Origin: Acidobacteriaceae bacterium
GTDB taxonomy: Bacteria; Acidobacteriota; Vicinamibacteria; Vicinamibacterales; CAVVIG01
Length of the DNA stretch: 12,662 nt
Assembly: GCA_031274845.1 (NCBI GenBank)
Contig: JAISPN010000073.1
Location: forward strand, 1-12,662
Reading direction: 5' to 3'
Part shown: in pieces, positions 1 to 6,580 of the stretch
Layout: each line of letters starts with the position of its first letter
How positions within the stretch are numbered: position 1 is the stretch's first letter
The notes under the pieces: generated by a model
Told to the model about the DNA's origin: nothing
Seen by the model: only the letters and a program-made list of their open reading frames with translations
Database searches by the model: none
Position numbers and translations under genes: made by a program

Positions 1-1974
1 GTTGGGCAACACGACCCCTTTGTCGACCGCGGCCGAGCCTGGCTTCAGACGAAAGTCGAGATCCTCCGCCTTGTAGAGCCGCTGCACCGTCGCCACGTCT
101 TTCGCATCGAGCTTCGGCACTTTCACGAAGACGTCGTAATCAAGCAAAACGCTGTGCAGATCCTGCTGGGTCGCCTGCTGATACGCCTGCAGCGTGGGGT
201 AGCTGCGCTGGACGATCTTCGCGGCGCTACTGCCGTCGGCAAGAATCATCGGCACCTCGAACGGCGGCGAGTTCCACTGGAAGGCGACATTCCCGCCCGG
301 ATTCGGCCGGAACCCGTTGTAGTCCGACGAGCTGTAGTTCGTGTTGGTGTTGACGGTAAACACCGCCGGCGCGGCGTTCTGCGCGAGCATCAGGTTGTTG
401 CGCCAGTGCACGTTCGCCGACGCGCTGCCGCCGGTCTCGGTGAGGATGGTGTTGTTGTAGAAGATCACCCCTGGCGATCCAGCCGTCAATCGTGTCGATC
501 CGCCAGGCGCGTTGTAGATGATGTTGCGGATGAAATAGATCGGTCCGCCCACCGACGGCTGCGTGCTCATCGGATGCGAGGCGGAGTTGATGAACATGTT
601 CCGCATCACGCGGATGTTGTGCATGCTGCCATCCATCTCCAGCGAGTTGTCGTGCGCGTTGGTGACGTAGTTGTTGTAGATGTCGATCGCCACCGGCCGC
701 CGATCCCAGAACTCCTTCGGCGGATAGGTCGGGCCATCGATCGGATGCGATCCATCCGGCATCCCGTACATCTCGGTATCGATGCCGTCGTGAAAATTGG
801 CGACGTAGTTGAACGCGACGACGTGGCCTTGGCCGTATAAGCGGATGCCGGTATACGACTTCATCACCGGCGGAAACTCCTGACCGTCGACATCCGCGAA
901 CTGCTGCCAGAACTGTCCGTTCCATCCTTGCAGGTGGTTGGGATCGTTCCTGCCGATGAAGACGCTGTCGGCGATATAAAAATCGCTCGAGCCGGCGTAG
1001 TTGGTGAAGACACCCATGCCGATGTCCTCGAAGCGGCAGCGCTTCACCGTCAGCCCTTTCGACCCGGCAATGAACTGCGTCCCCGCCCAGATCGCGATCT
1101 TCGTGTTCCGGAACGTGATCCCTTCGAAGTAGTTGTAGTTGGCCGCCTTGACGTTGATCAGGTTGAAGTTGTCGCGGCCGTCGAGAATCACCTCGCCGTC
1201 GCCAGCCGCCTTAATCACAATCGGCTTCTCCGGCGTCCCGCTCGCCGTCAAGTAGTACGTCCCCTCAAATGTCGTCGTCGCGTTGATTGACGTTTGGTTG
1301 GCGTAGAACTCGTAGTGATAGGCGTAGGTGCCCGCGTGCATGAGGATCGTGTCGCCCGGCTTCACGCGCGGACGGCCGCCAGGTGAGGTGTCGCCAGCGC
1401 CGCAGTAGTAGTTGTAGGCGCACATCAACCCTTCGAACGACGGCTCCTGCTTCGGTCCTTTCCACTTCACCGGGTAGACGTGATACGTCTTGCCGCCAGT
1501 GGCCGGCATCGGCTCCGGACGCGTGCTGACGCTCACGATTTTCGTGGCGTTGGCGGCGGGACCGTTGATGCCGTCGGGGTCCGACATCACAAAGCGCGCT
1601 TCGTATTCGGTGCCAGGCGTGAGGTCGAGGATGCTGCCCGCAAACATGTTCGGCTGAACGGCGTTGAACACATTGCGCTGGTACGTTTGCTCGCCGTGCA
1701 AACGCACGAGCGGCATCGCCTGCTTCCAGGCGGTCTCCCCTTTTTTGCGGTACGACACCTCGACGCTGGCGTTTCTGTTGGCGTCGCCGTCGACACGCCA
1801 CTCGAAGCCAAGGTTGATGAGCGTCGGGTGCTCGACGAACAGTTCACCAGGCGTGATCTTGGTATCCGCGGGTTGAGCACTCGCCGGAGAGCCGGTCAGC
1901 AATCCACCGGCAAGCATCGCCACGACGGCCATCGCACGCGGCCGGAACAACAAAGAAGAGACGGATTGGCGCAT
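1..1974 (-). CDS. Secreted right-handed parallel beta-helix protein with FN3-like N-terminus (C-terminus cut by window edge)
   Basis: One uninterrupted frame runs from ATG 1974 off the left edge: 658 codons with no stop. It opens with a signal peptide (hydrophobic core about residues 14-28, probable cleavage after Ala-Ser-Ala at 33). Residues about 40-150 look like a fibronectin type III-like domain ending in VSVSTRPEP. From about residue 190 the chain is rich in short Asn/Val/Ile/Phe strands typical of pectate-lyase-like beta-helix rungs, such as RCRFEDIG near 311, YNNYVTNAHDNSLEMDG near 430 and FYNNTILTET near 507. The last visible residues (RLKPGSAAVDKGVVLPN) resemble the closing segment of such proteins, so only a few dozen residues are probably missing. 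Members of this fold often bind or cleave polysaccharide, but no catalytic residues can be assigned, so enzymatic activity is unproven. It lies 60 nt downstream of the beta-barrel gene on the same strand. There is no Shine-Dalgarno sequence before the ATG. Confidence 0.85.
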   Translation of the reverse strand, partial: MRQSVSSLLFRPRAMAVVAMLAGGLLTGSPASAQPADTKITPGELFVEHPTLINLGFEWRVDGDANRNASVEVSYRKKGETAWKQAMPLVRLHGEQTYQRNVFNAVQPNMFAGSILDLTPGTEYEARFVMSDPDGINGPAANATKIVSVSTRPEPMPATGGKTYHVYPVKWKGPKQEPSFEGLMCAYNYYCGAGDTSPGGRPRVKPGDTILMHAGTYAYHYEFYANQTSINATTTFEGTYYLTASGTPEKPIVIKAAGDGEVILDGRDNFNLINVKAANYNYFEGITFRNTKIAIWAGTQFIAGSKGLTVKRCRFEDIGMGVFTNYAGSSDFYIADSVFIGRNDPNHLQGWNGQFWQQFADVDGQEFPPVMKSYTGIRLYGQGHVVAFNYVANFHDGIDTEMYGMPDGSHPIDGPTYPPKEFWDRRPVAIDIYNNYVTNAHDNSLEMDGSMHNIRVMRNMFINSASHPMSTQPSVGGPIYFIRNIIYNAPGGSTRLTAGSPGVIFYNNTILTETGGSASANVHWRNNLMLAQNAAPAVFTVNTNTNYSSSDYNGFRPNPGGNVAFQWNSPPFEVPMILADGSSAAKIVQRSYPTLQAYQQATQQDLHSVLLDYDVFVKVPKLDAKDVATVQRLYKAEDLDFRLKPGSAAVDKGVVLPN

Positions 1975-2002
1975 AGTGCGCGAATTATATGCGCCAATCC
2001 GT
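1961..2002 (-). promoter_or_regulatory. Perfect 15-bp inverted repeat enclosing the beta-helix gene start codon
   Basis: The arms at 1961-1975 and 1988-2002 are exact reverse complements (ACGGATTGGCGCATA / TATGCGCCAATCCGT), separated by 12 nt. In a minus-strand transcript coming from upstream, the ATG at 1974-1972 and the next codons lie in the 3' arm and would be paired. The sequence after the 3' arm is pyrimidine- and T-rich (CTCTTCTTTGTTGTTC), so an intrinsic-terminator or attenuator role is also possible. A DNA operator is a third option. The repeat is read directly from the sequence; its function is inferred. Confidence 0.65.
1984..1989 (-). promoter_or_regulatory. Candidate -10 box (TATAAT) for a leaderless beta-helix mRNA
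   Basis: On the minus strand an exact TATAAT sits 9 nt before the ATG at 1974. Transcription from it would start at or within a few nucleotides of the start codon. No purine-rich ribosome-binding site precedes this ATG, unlike most other genes here, which fits leaderless translation. No convincing -35 hexamer lies 16-18 nt upstream (ACTGTC at the best spacing), so this remains a candidate. Confidence 0.4.
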
Positions 2003-2034
2003 AGCGGACAGTATCCGCGAGGGCAGAGAGAGCT

Positions 2035-2652
2035 TTAGTAGCTGAATCGCAACGCGAGGCTCCCGCTCACGCCCTCAAGTGTGTTCCGCAAGAGATAGGA
2101 CGTCCCGATGAAACGGTAGCCAACGCCGGCATCGATGCTGACCCGTGGCGCGAGATGGATGAGCGCGTTCACTTGCGGCTCGGCCATCGTGAACCCGTCG
2201 CGCACGAGCACCACGCTCGGTTGCGGGAGAGGACGGCCGCGGCGATCGGTGGTTGGAGGCCCGTAGACATCGGCGTAGGGACGCGTCAGCATCGCATCGC
2301 CGCCCCCAAGCAGGATGCCGGGACTGACCGAAACCGCGTGGTAGCCCCCGATCGTCCAGCGCGCCAGCACGCCGCCGTACTGCATGTTGAAATCGTTCTG
2401 GCGGTTCACCAGCCAGTAGGCCGCGCCACCGATGAGCAGCGTGCGATCGATCTCGTACCCGCCGTACCCGCCGAGCAACGTCGCCGAGCGATGGTCGACC
2501 GAGGTAAACCGGACGTCTGGCGCCACGAGCCAGCCGTCCTTGATCTGCGTGATCTGAAGACCGCCGGACGGCTGCTGCGCGAACGCTGTCACAGGAGCCA
2601 GTCCCGTCACGGCACAGAGGATGAACGCGCTTGCGAAGATTCGGGCCTTCAT
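2035..2652 (-). CDS. Small outer-membrane beta-barrel-like protein, 205 aa
   Basis: The product begins with a clear signal peptide, with probable cleavage at Ala-Phe-Ala|Gln near residue 25. The mature part alternates polar and hydrophobic/aromatic residues, has glycine-rich turns (LLGGYGGYEIDRTLLIGGAAYWL), and ends in a strand with a terminal aromatic residue (SLALRFSY), as expected for BAM-inserted outer-membrane proteins. The segment GVGYRFIG near residues 176-183 is a typical barrel strand. At about 180 mature residues it would form a small barrel of roughly 8 strands. I do not recognise a named family, and a periplasmic or surface beta protein is possible. Its ATG overlaps the stop codon of the upstream PEGA gene (ATGA, 4 nt), so the two are almost certainly co-transcribed and translationally coupled. 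That suggests the PEGA protein and the barrel act together at the envelope. Confidence 0.75.
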   Translation of the reverse strand: MKARIFASAFILCAVTGLAPVTAFAQQPSGGLQITQIKDGWLVAPDVRFTSVDHRSATLLGGYGGYEIDRTLLIGGAAYWLVNRQNDFNMQYGGVLARWTIGGYHAVSVSPGILLGGGDAMLTRPYADVYGPPTTDRRGRPLPQPSVVLVRDGFTMAEPQVNALIHLAPRVSIDAGVGYRFIGTSYLLRNTLEGVSGSLALRFSY

Positions 2653-3500
2653 CGCGAGAGACTCACGTTCAGTGTGGTGGTGTCACCGGCGCGCACAGTG
2701 ACCGTGCGCCGGTATGGGACGAAGCCGCTCTGCCGCACTTCGATGGTGTGCGACCCGGCAGGCAACTCGATCATCAACGGCCCGGAGCCACTCGCTTCCC
2801 ACGGCTGACCGTCGACCAAGACCTCGGCGTTCGACGGCTGCACGCGGATCGCCAGCATGCCGAAGTCCGCGGCAGGCGTGACGGATGCGTCGCGGTCGCC
2901 ACCAGACGGTGGCGGTGATGGCAGTGGCGCCTGTCCTGGGAATGGCGTCTGTCCGCCACGCGCCGCCGGATTCGGCTCCGGCCGAGGACCGGAGGATTCG
3001 CCCGGCGACAGCTTTACCAGATCGTATTTGATGTTGATCGACGCGTTCGGACGGAACGACACGGTTTGCTTGTAGGTTTGGTACCCATCGAGATAGAACG
3101 TGATCTCGTGTTCGCCTGGCGGCACGTCGAGGCGGTCAAACGCGCCATCGAAGTTGCCGACCTTCCCTACGAAATAGCCGTCGACGTACACCTCGGCATC
3201 TTTCGGTTTCACTTGCAGCCGCGCCGAACTCCGATCGACGTTCGCGCCGCGATCGCGATACTGATAGGGGTACGGGTAGGGATACGGATACGGATAAGGT
3301 CCGTAGTACGGTCCCCAACACGGGCCCCAGAACGGATCGTAGAACCCGCCGCAGTAGGACGGCCCCGTGACGATGACGCGCCCCCCGCCGCCACGGATGC
3401 CGCCACGCCGTTGCGCTGATGCGTCAGTGGCGGCCAGCAATACGGCGCCAACCGCCAGCACGAACGGGGCAAGTCGAATAAATTTTGGAATTCTTTGCAC
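2649..3500 (-). CDS. Secreted protein with two PEGA domains and a Tyr-Pro repeat, 283 aa
   Basis: I place the start at GTG 3500. AGGAG lies 10 nt upstream, and translation then opens directly with a good signal peptide (core about 8-24, cleavage after Ala-Ser-Ala at 29). An in-frame ATG at 3617 would bury that signal behind 39 unlikely residues. The mature chain starts with a Gly/Arg-rich stretch, then an aromatic segment with five Tyr-Pro pairs (about 69-79). The first PEGA domain is about 93-165 (DAEVYVDGYFVGK, PPGEHEITFYLDGYQTY). A Pro/Gly-rich linker follows, then a second PEGA domain at about 210-281 (NAEVLVDGQPWE, PAGSHTIEVRQSGFVPYRRTV). PEGA domains are surface or periplasmic beta modules of unclear ligand; the family gives no enzymatic role. 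The gene leads a minus-strand operon and overlaps the beta-barrel gene by 4 nt. Confidence 0.88.
   Translation of the reverse strand: MQRIPKFIRLAPFVLAVGAVLLAATDASAQRRGGIRGGGGRVIVTGPSYCGGFYDPFWGPCWGPYYGPYPYPYPYPYPYQYRDRGANVDRSSARLQVKPKDAEVYVDGYFVGKVGNFDGAFDRLDVPPGEHEITFYLDGYQTYKQTVSFRPNASINIKYDLVKLSPGESSGPRPEPNPAARGGQTPFPGQAPLPSPPPSGGDRDASVTPAADFGMLAIRVQPSNAEVLVDGQPWEASGSGPLMIELPAGSHTIEVRQSGFVPYRRTVTVRAGDTTTLNVSLSR
3264..3299. repeat. Hexanucleotide tandem repeat encoding Tyr-Pro pairs
   Basis: About six copies of an imperfect 6-mer (gggtag/ggatac/ggataa on the plus strand) encode consecutive Tyr-Pro dipeptides in the PEGA protein. The units differ mainly at third codon positions, so the peptide repeat is better preserved than the DNA repeat. 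Confidence 0.7.
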
Positions 3501-3772
3501 GGCCGGTGATCTCCTCTGAATCGAAACGCGAGATGGCAATAGCAACTCAAGTGCCACCTCGACATGTGCCACACACGCCGGAAAACCCGCGCGGCCCTTG
3601 GCGCACTGACGTCTCAAGAAGACAACCTCATCGTCATATACAGGTCACATCGCGAGCGCATCATGAGTGCTTGACGGCGCTACCTGAATCTGGAGACGGC
3701 CAGACGCACGGGTCTGACGTCCAATCATCTACAGACGGCGGCGAGAGCAGTCGCCAGCGAAAGGACCGGCTC
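3501..3772. other. Divergent intergenic region between the PEGA operon and the 95-aa gene
   Basis: These 272 nt separate oppositely oriented genes and should carry both promoters. On the minus strand AGGAG (3511-3515) is the likely ribosome-binding site for GTG 3500. On the plus strand TTGACG at 3671-3676 resembles a -35 box, but no good -10 follows at the right distance. I see no convincing ORF with a signal or domain, and no strong hairpin. Confidence 0.4.
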
Positions 3773-4060
3773 ATGTTTCCCGCGCATCACGAACACGACG
3801 ACACCACACCCCCTGTGCTGCTGAATGTGGCTGGCCGCGAATGGCAGTTCTCCATCGCTGGCGTCACGCGGGTCGGCCGGGAGCTGTTCGTCCGTGTCGT
3901 GCTGCAAAGCGCTGAGCTCTGCACCGCGACCGTGCACCTGCAAGGCAACGTCGTGCTCGGCGTCACGGCCAAGACGATTCTCGACGCGATGTGCGAGTGG
4001 CTGCTGATGCGCAATAACGAAACCAGCGTCTACATCGACCTCGCCGCCACGCCCGCCTGA
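3773..4060 (+). CDS. Small protein of unknown family, 95 aa
   Basis: I chose ATG 3773 because AAGGA lies 7 nt upstream. The frame stays open further upstream, but that extension overlaps the PEGA promoter and start region and reads as non-protein-like sequence. The product has an acidic/His-rich start (FPAHHEHDD), no signal peptide and no membrane segment, so it should be cytoplasmic. The middle is compatible with a small mixed alpha/beta domain: strands around GREWQFSIAG and ELFVRVVLQS, then TVHLQGNVVLGV, then a helix TAKTILDAMCEWLLMRN, and a final strand. I recognise no motif and assign no function. It stands alone between the divergent PEGA operon and the cupin gene, whose start is 103 nt downstream. 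Confidence 0.6.
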   Translation: MFPAHHEHDDTTPPVLLNVAGREWQFSIAGVTRVGRELFVRVVLQSAELCTATVHLQGNVVLGVTAKTILDAMCEWLLMRNNETSVYIDLAATPA

Positions 4061-4104
4061 TTCGTCAATCCCCATATCTCGCAGCGTCTGACGCGCGCCC
4101 GGCG

Positions 4105-4125
4105 CACCGGCAACCGGTGTATAAA
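4105..4125 (+). promoter_or_regulatory. Inverted repeat abutting a TATAAA -10-like box upstream of the cupin gene
   Basis: CACCGG (4105-4110) and CCGGTG (4114-4119) are reverse complements around CAA, immediately followed by TATAAA at 4120-4125. The box is about 38 nt before the cupin ATG. No clear -35 element is seen. It could be a small operator at a promoter or a chance GC-rich palindrome. Confidence 0.25.
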
Positions 4126-4163
4126 CGCTTCGGCAATCATGCTGACGACCTGAGGAGGTCCGA

Positions 4164-4910
4164 ATGAAAACGAAGATGTTCAGCGCGGGAGCCGCGCTCG
4201 CGGCCGTGCTCGCCTGCGGTGTGCTGACTCACGCCCAAACGCCGGCGGCGCAGGTGCCTTTCCCGCCACCCGCCACCCCGCTCGAAGCGGGCGCGGCGCC
4301 CAACTACGCGTTCGACATCACCAAGGACGAAATTGATTACGTGTTGAAGAACGCGCCGGCGAATCCGCCGGATCGCCAACTGCGCGTCATCGACATGGGC
4401 AAGTACAACCTCGGCATCGGCATCATCCGCCGCGGACCAACCAACGACAAGCCGGGCGATCCGGTGCCGGTGTTGTGGCACGACTACACGCCGGAGATCT
4501 ACTACATCACCTCCGGCTCCGGCATCCTGACCACCGGTGGCGTCATTCTCAACCAGCGTCCCGGCACCGGCGTGCCGAACACGATGAATGGTCCGAGCGG
4601 CAGCGGCATTGCCGGCCCTGGCGCCTATAGCCGCCGCGTCAGCGCGGGCGACATCATCGTGATTCCCAACAAAGTGGCGCACGGCTGGAGCGGCGTCACC
4701 GATCACATCGAGTATCTGAGCTACCGGCCGGACCCCGATCGCGTTCTGCCCGCGGGCTGGGTCTATCCGCTGCTGCTGCGGACGACTCCCACCGAAGTGC
4801 CGACACCGGGTGTCGGACGTGGCGCCGCGCCAGCGGCGGCGCCGGCAACGCCGGGCGCGGGCGGCGCGGCACGCGGCCGCGGCGCAGCGCCGGCCACCAC
4901 GCCACGCTAG
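4164..4910 (+). CDS. Secreted cupin-domain protein, 248 aa
   Basis: The ATG at 4164 follows a strong GAGGAGG ribosome-binding site. A signal peptide covers about residues 1-24 (core AGAALAAVLACGVL, cleavage near HA|QT). The cupin fold is seen in residues about 75-190. Motif 1 is WHDYTPEIYYITSGSG, with His106 and Glu111; motif 2 is GDIIVIPNKVAHGW, with His173. By spacing, the first His of the usual HxH pair is Leu104, so only three of the four classic metal ligands are present. The last 35 or so residues are an Ala/Pro/Gly/Arg-rich tail with two GRGAAP motifs, probably disordered. Cupins include dioxygenases, isomerases and non-enzymatic binders, and the substrate cannot be read from sequence. 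It lies 101 nt before the tannase-family gene on the same strand, which hints at a shared aromatic-compound role, although a terminator-like hairpin separates them. Confidence 0.85.
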   Translation: MKTKMFSAGAALAAVLACGVLTHAQTPAAQVPFPPPATPLEAGAAPNYAFDITKDEIDYVLKNAPANPPDRQLRVIDMGKYNLGIGIIRRGPTNDKPGDPVPVLWHDYTPEIYYITSGSGILTTGGVILNQRPGTGVPNTMNGPSGSGIAGPGAYSRRVSAGDIIVIPNKVAHGWSGVTDHIEYLSYRPDPDRVLPAGWVYPLLLRTTPTEVPTPGVGRGAAPAAAPATPGAGGAARGRGAAPATTPR

Positions 4911-4932
4911 ACGCGCACGCAACAGTCGACCC

Positions 4933-4964
4933 GTGCGGACATCATCAGGTGATGATGTCCGCGC
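4933..4964 (+). terminator. Hairpin between the cupin and tannase genes, probable terminator
   Basis: GCGGACATCATCA (4935-4947) and TGATGATGTCCGC (4950-4962) are perfect reverse complements. The stem extends by a G-T wobble and a G-C pair to 4933/4964. It is followed only by a short CTTTCCCC tract, so intrinsic termination may be weak. The ATGATGATG run inside the right arm creates an apparent early start for the next gene, which I reject in favour of 5012. Confidence 0.5.
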
Positions 4965-4987
4965 TTTCCCCACGTGACCAGTCGCCC

Positions 4988-5007
4988 CATAATGTGGACC
5001 GCGGAGG
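4988..5007 (+). promoter_or_regulatory. Candidate -10 box and ribosome-binding site of the tannase gene
   Basis: CATAAT at 4988-4993 is one mismatch from the -10 consensus, and a weak TTTCCC lies 17 nt upstream at 4965-4970. GGAGG at 5003-5007 is 4 nt before ATG 5012. With the hairpin upstream, this supports separate transcription and fixes the start at 5012. Confidence 0.35.
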
Positions 5008-5011
5008 CACC

Positions 5012-6574
5012 ATGAATCGTCCCTTGACCGTGATGTTGTCGCTCTGTCTCTCCGGCGTGGCGCTATCAGCCGGCGCGGCCACCTGTGAAGATCTCGCGAA
5101 GCTCTCGATTCCACACACGCGCGTCGATCGCGCCACAAGCGTGGCGGCTGGCGCGTTTACCGTCCCGCCAGCGCCACGCGCGGCGGCGGCCGCCGCGCCT
5201 GACGAAGAAAATGCCGCGGCCACGCAAGCGAATCGATCGTTCAGAGAACTGTCCGCGTTCTGCCGCGTCTCGCTGACGGCGATGCCGACGAGCGATTCGG
5301 ACATCAAGATCGAAGTCTGGCTGCCGCAGTCAGGCTGGAACGGCAAGTTCCAAGGCGTCGGCAACGGCGGATGGGCCGGCGTCATCGGATGGCAGGCGCT
5401 CGCCGCTGGCGTCAAGGCGGGCTACGCCACGGCGTCCACCGACGGCGGTCACGTCGGCAACACCGCATCCTTCGCGCTCGGTCATCCCGAGAAGCTCGTC
5501 GACATGGGTTACCGCGCCATTCACGAGATGACGGCGGCGGGAAAAGCCGTCAGCGACGCGTTCTACACACAGAAGCTGCAGCTCTCGTTTTTCAACGGCT
5601 GCTCGCAAGGCGGACGCCAGGCGCTCACCGAAGCGATGCGCTATCCCGCCGATTACAACGGCATCATCGGCGGCGCGCCGGCCATCTACAACATGCAGAG
5701 CCACGTCGCGCGCATCGGCATCAACGCGATGGCGAACCGGACGCCAGACAGCAACATCCCGCGCGAGAAATACCAGATGGTCCACGACGCGGTGCTGAAC
5801 GCGTGCGATGCCCTCGACGGCGTGAAGGACGGCGTGCTTGAAAATCCGCTCGCGTGCCACTTCGATCCCAAGGTGCTTGAGTGCAAAGGCGCCGACGGTC
5901 CCACCTGCCTCACCTCAGCGCAGGTCGAGACGATGCGGCAGTTGTATGCGCCGATCAAACTTGGCAACGCCGGCATGATTCCGCCGCTGCTCCAACCGGG
6001 CTCTGAACTTGGCTGGCAAACGCTCGCGGGTCCGACGCCGCTCGGTCTCGCCGTTGAAACGATGAAATACATCGTCTTCAAAGACGTGAACTGGGACATC
6101 AGCCGGTTCAAGCCCGCGACCGATTACGATCGCGCGCTGCTGGCCGACAGCGACAAGGTAATTGGCCTCACCGATCCGAATCTGAAACCGTTCTTCGATC
6201 GCGGCGGCAAACTGCTCGTGTACCACGGCTGGCAAGATCCGCAGGTGCCGGCGCAGTTCAGCGTCACCTACTACAACGACGTGCTGAAGACGACCGGCGC
6301 GAAGTCGGCGGGAACGTCGATGCAGTTGTACATGATGCCCGGCATGAACCACTGCAGCCGCGGTCCGGGACCGGACACATTCGACAAGATGGCGGCGATT
6401 GAATCGTTTGTCGCGACCGGCAAAGCGCCGGCGCAAATCGTCGCGTCGAGAATCACCAACGGCAAAGTTGATCGCACGCGGCCACTCTGTCCGTATCCGC
6501 AGGTCGCCGTCTGGAACGGCAGCGGCAGCACGGACGACGCGGCGAACTTCAAGTGCGCCGCGTCGGCCAGATGA
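5012..6574 (+). CDS. Secreted tannase/feruloyl esterase-family (MHETase-like) alpha/beta hydrolase, 520 aa
   Basis: The start at 5012 follows GGAGG and opens with a signal peptide (about 1-22, ALSAGAA|TC). Family hallmarks are complete. The nucleophile elbow GCSQGG gives Ser198, Asp409 sits in YHGWQDPQVP, and His447 in PGMNHC. Cys197 and Cys448 flank the Ser and His and would form the disulfide characteristic of this family. In the lid, CDALDGVKDGV (265-275) matches the calcium-site pattern D-x-x-D-x-V-x-D-x-V described for fungal feruloyl esterases and bacterial MHETase. The length is normal. The family hydrolyses ester bonds of gallate, ferulate or related aromatic acids outside the cytoplasm; the exact ester cannot be told from sequence. 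Residues about 56-71 form an Ala-rich insertion after the N-terminus. The gene ends only 6 nt from the stop of the convergent lipocalin-like gene. Confidence 0.93.
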   Translation: MNRPLTVMLSLCLSGVALSAGAATCEDLAKLSIPHTRVDRATSVAAGAFTVPPAPRAAAAAAPDEENAAATQANRSFRELSAFCRVSLTAMPTSDSDIKIEVWLPQSGWNGKFQGVGNGGWAGVIGWQALAAGVKAGYATASTDGGHVGNTASFALGHPEKLVDMGYRAIHEMTAAGKAVSDAFYTQKLQLSFFNGCSQGGRQALTEAMRYPADYNGIIGGAPAIYNMQSHVARIGINAMANRTPDSNIPREKYQMVHDAVLNACDALDGVKDGVLENPLACHFDPKVLECKGADGPTCLTSAQVETMRQLYAPIKLGNAGMIPPLLQPGSELGWQTLAGPTPLGLAVETMKYIVFKDVNWDISRFKPATDYDRALLADSDKVIGLTDPNLKPFFDRGGKLLVYHGWQDPQVPAQFSVTYYNDVLKTTGAKSAGTSMQLYMMPGMNHCSRGPGPDTFDKMAAIESFVATGKAPAQIVASRITNGKVDRTRPLCPYPQVAVWNGSGSTDDAANFKCAASAR

Positions 6575-6580
6575 AACGAT

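Noticed and set aside
154..840. 228-codon plus-strand open frame inside the beta-helix gene
   Set aside because: It is a shadow: the minus-strand frame here is unbroken from 1974 to the window edge and has a signal peptide and beta-helix pattern.
3501..3617. Longer ATG start of the PEGA gene
   Set aside because: It would place 39 non-hydrophobic residues before the signal peptide. GTG 3500 has a well-placed AGGAG.
4949..5011. Upstream ATG extension of the tannase gene
   Set aside because: The extra 21 residues start inside a terminator-like stem and would mask the signal peptide. ATG 5012 has GGAGG and begins the signal peptide directly.
4137..5138. 333-codon minus-strand open frame
   Set aside because: It is antisense to the cupin and the start of the tannase gene, crosses a hairpin, and is low-complexity Arg/Ala-rich.
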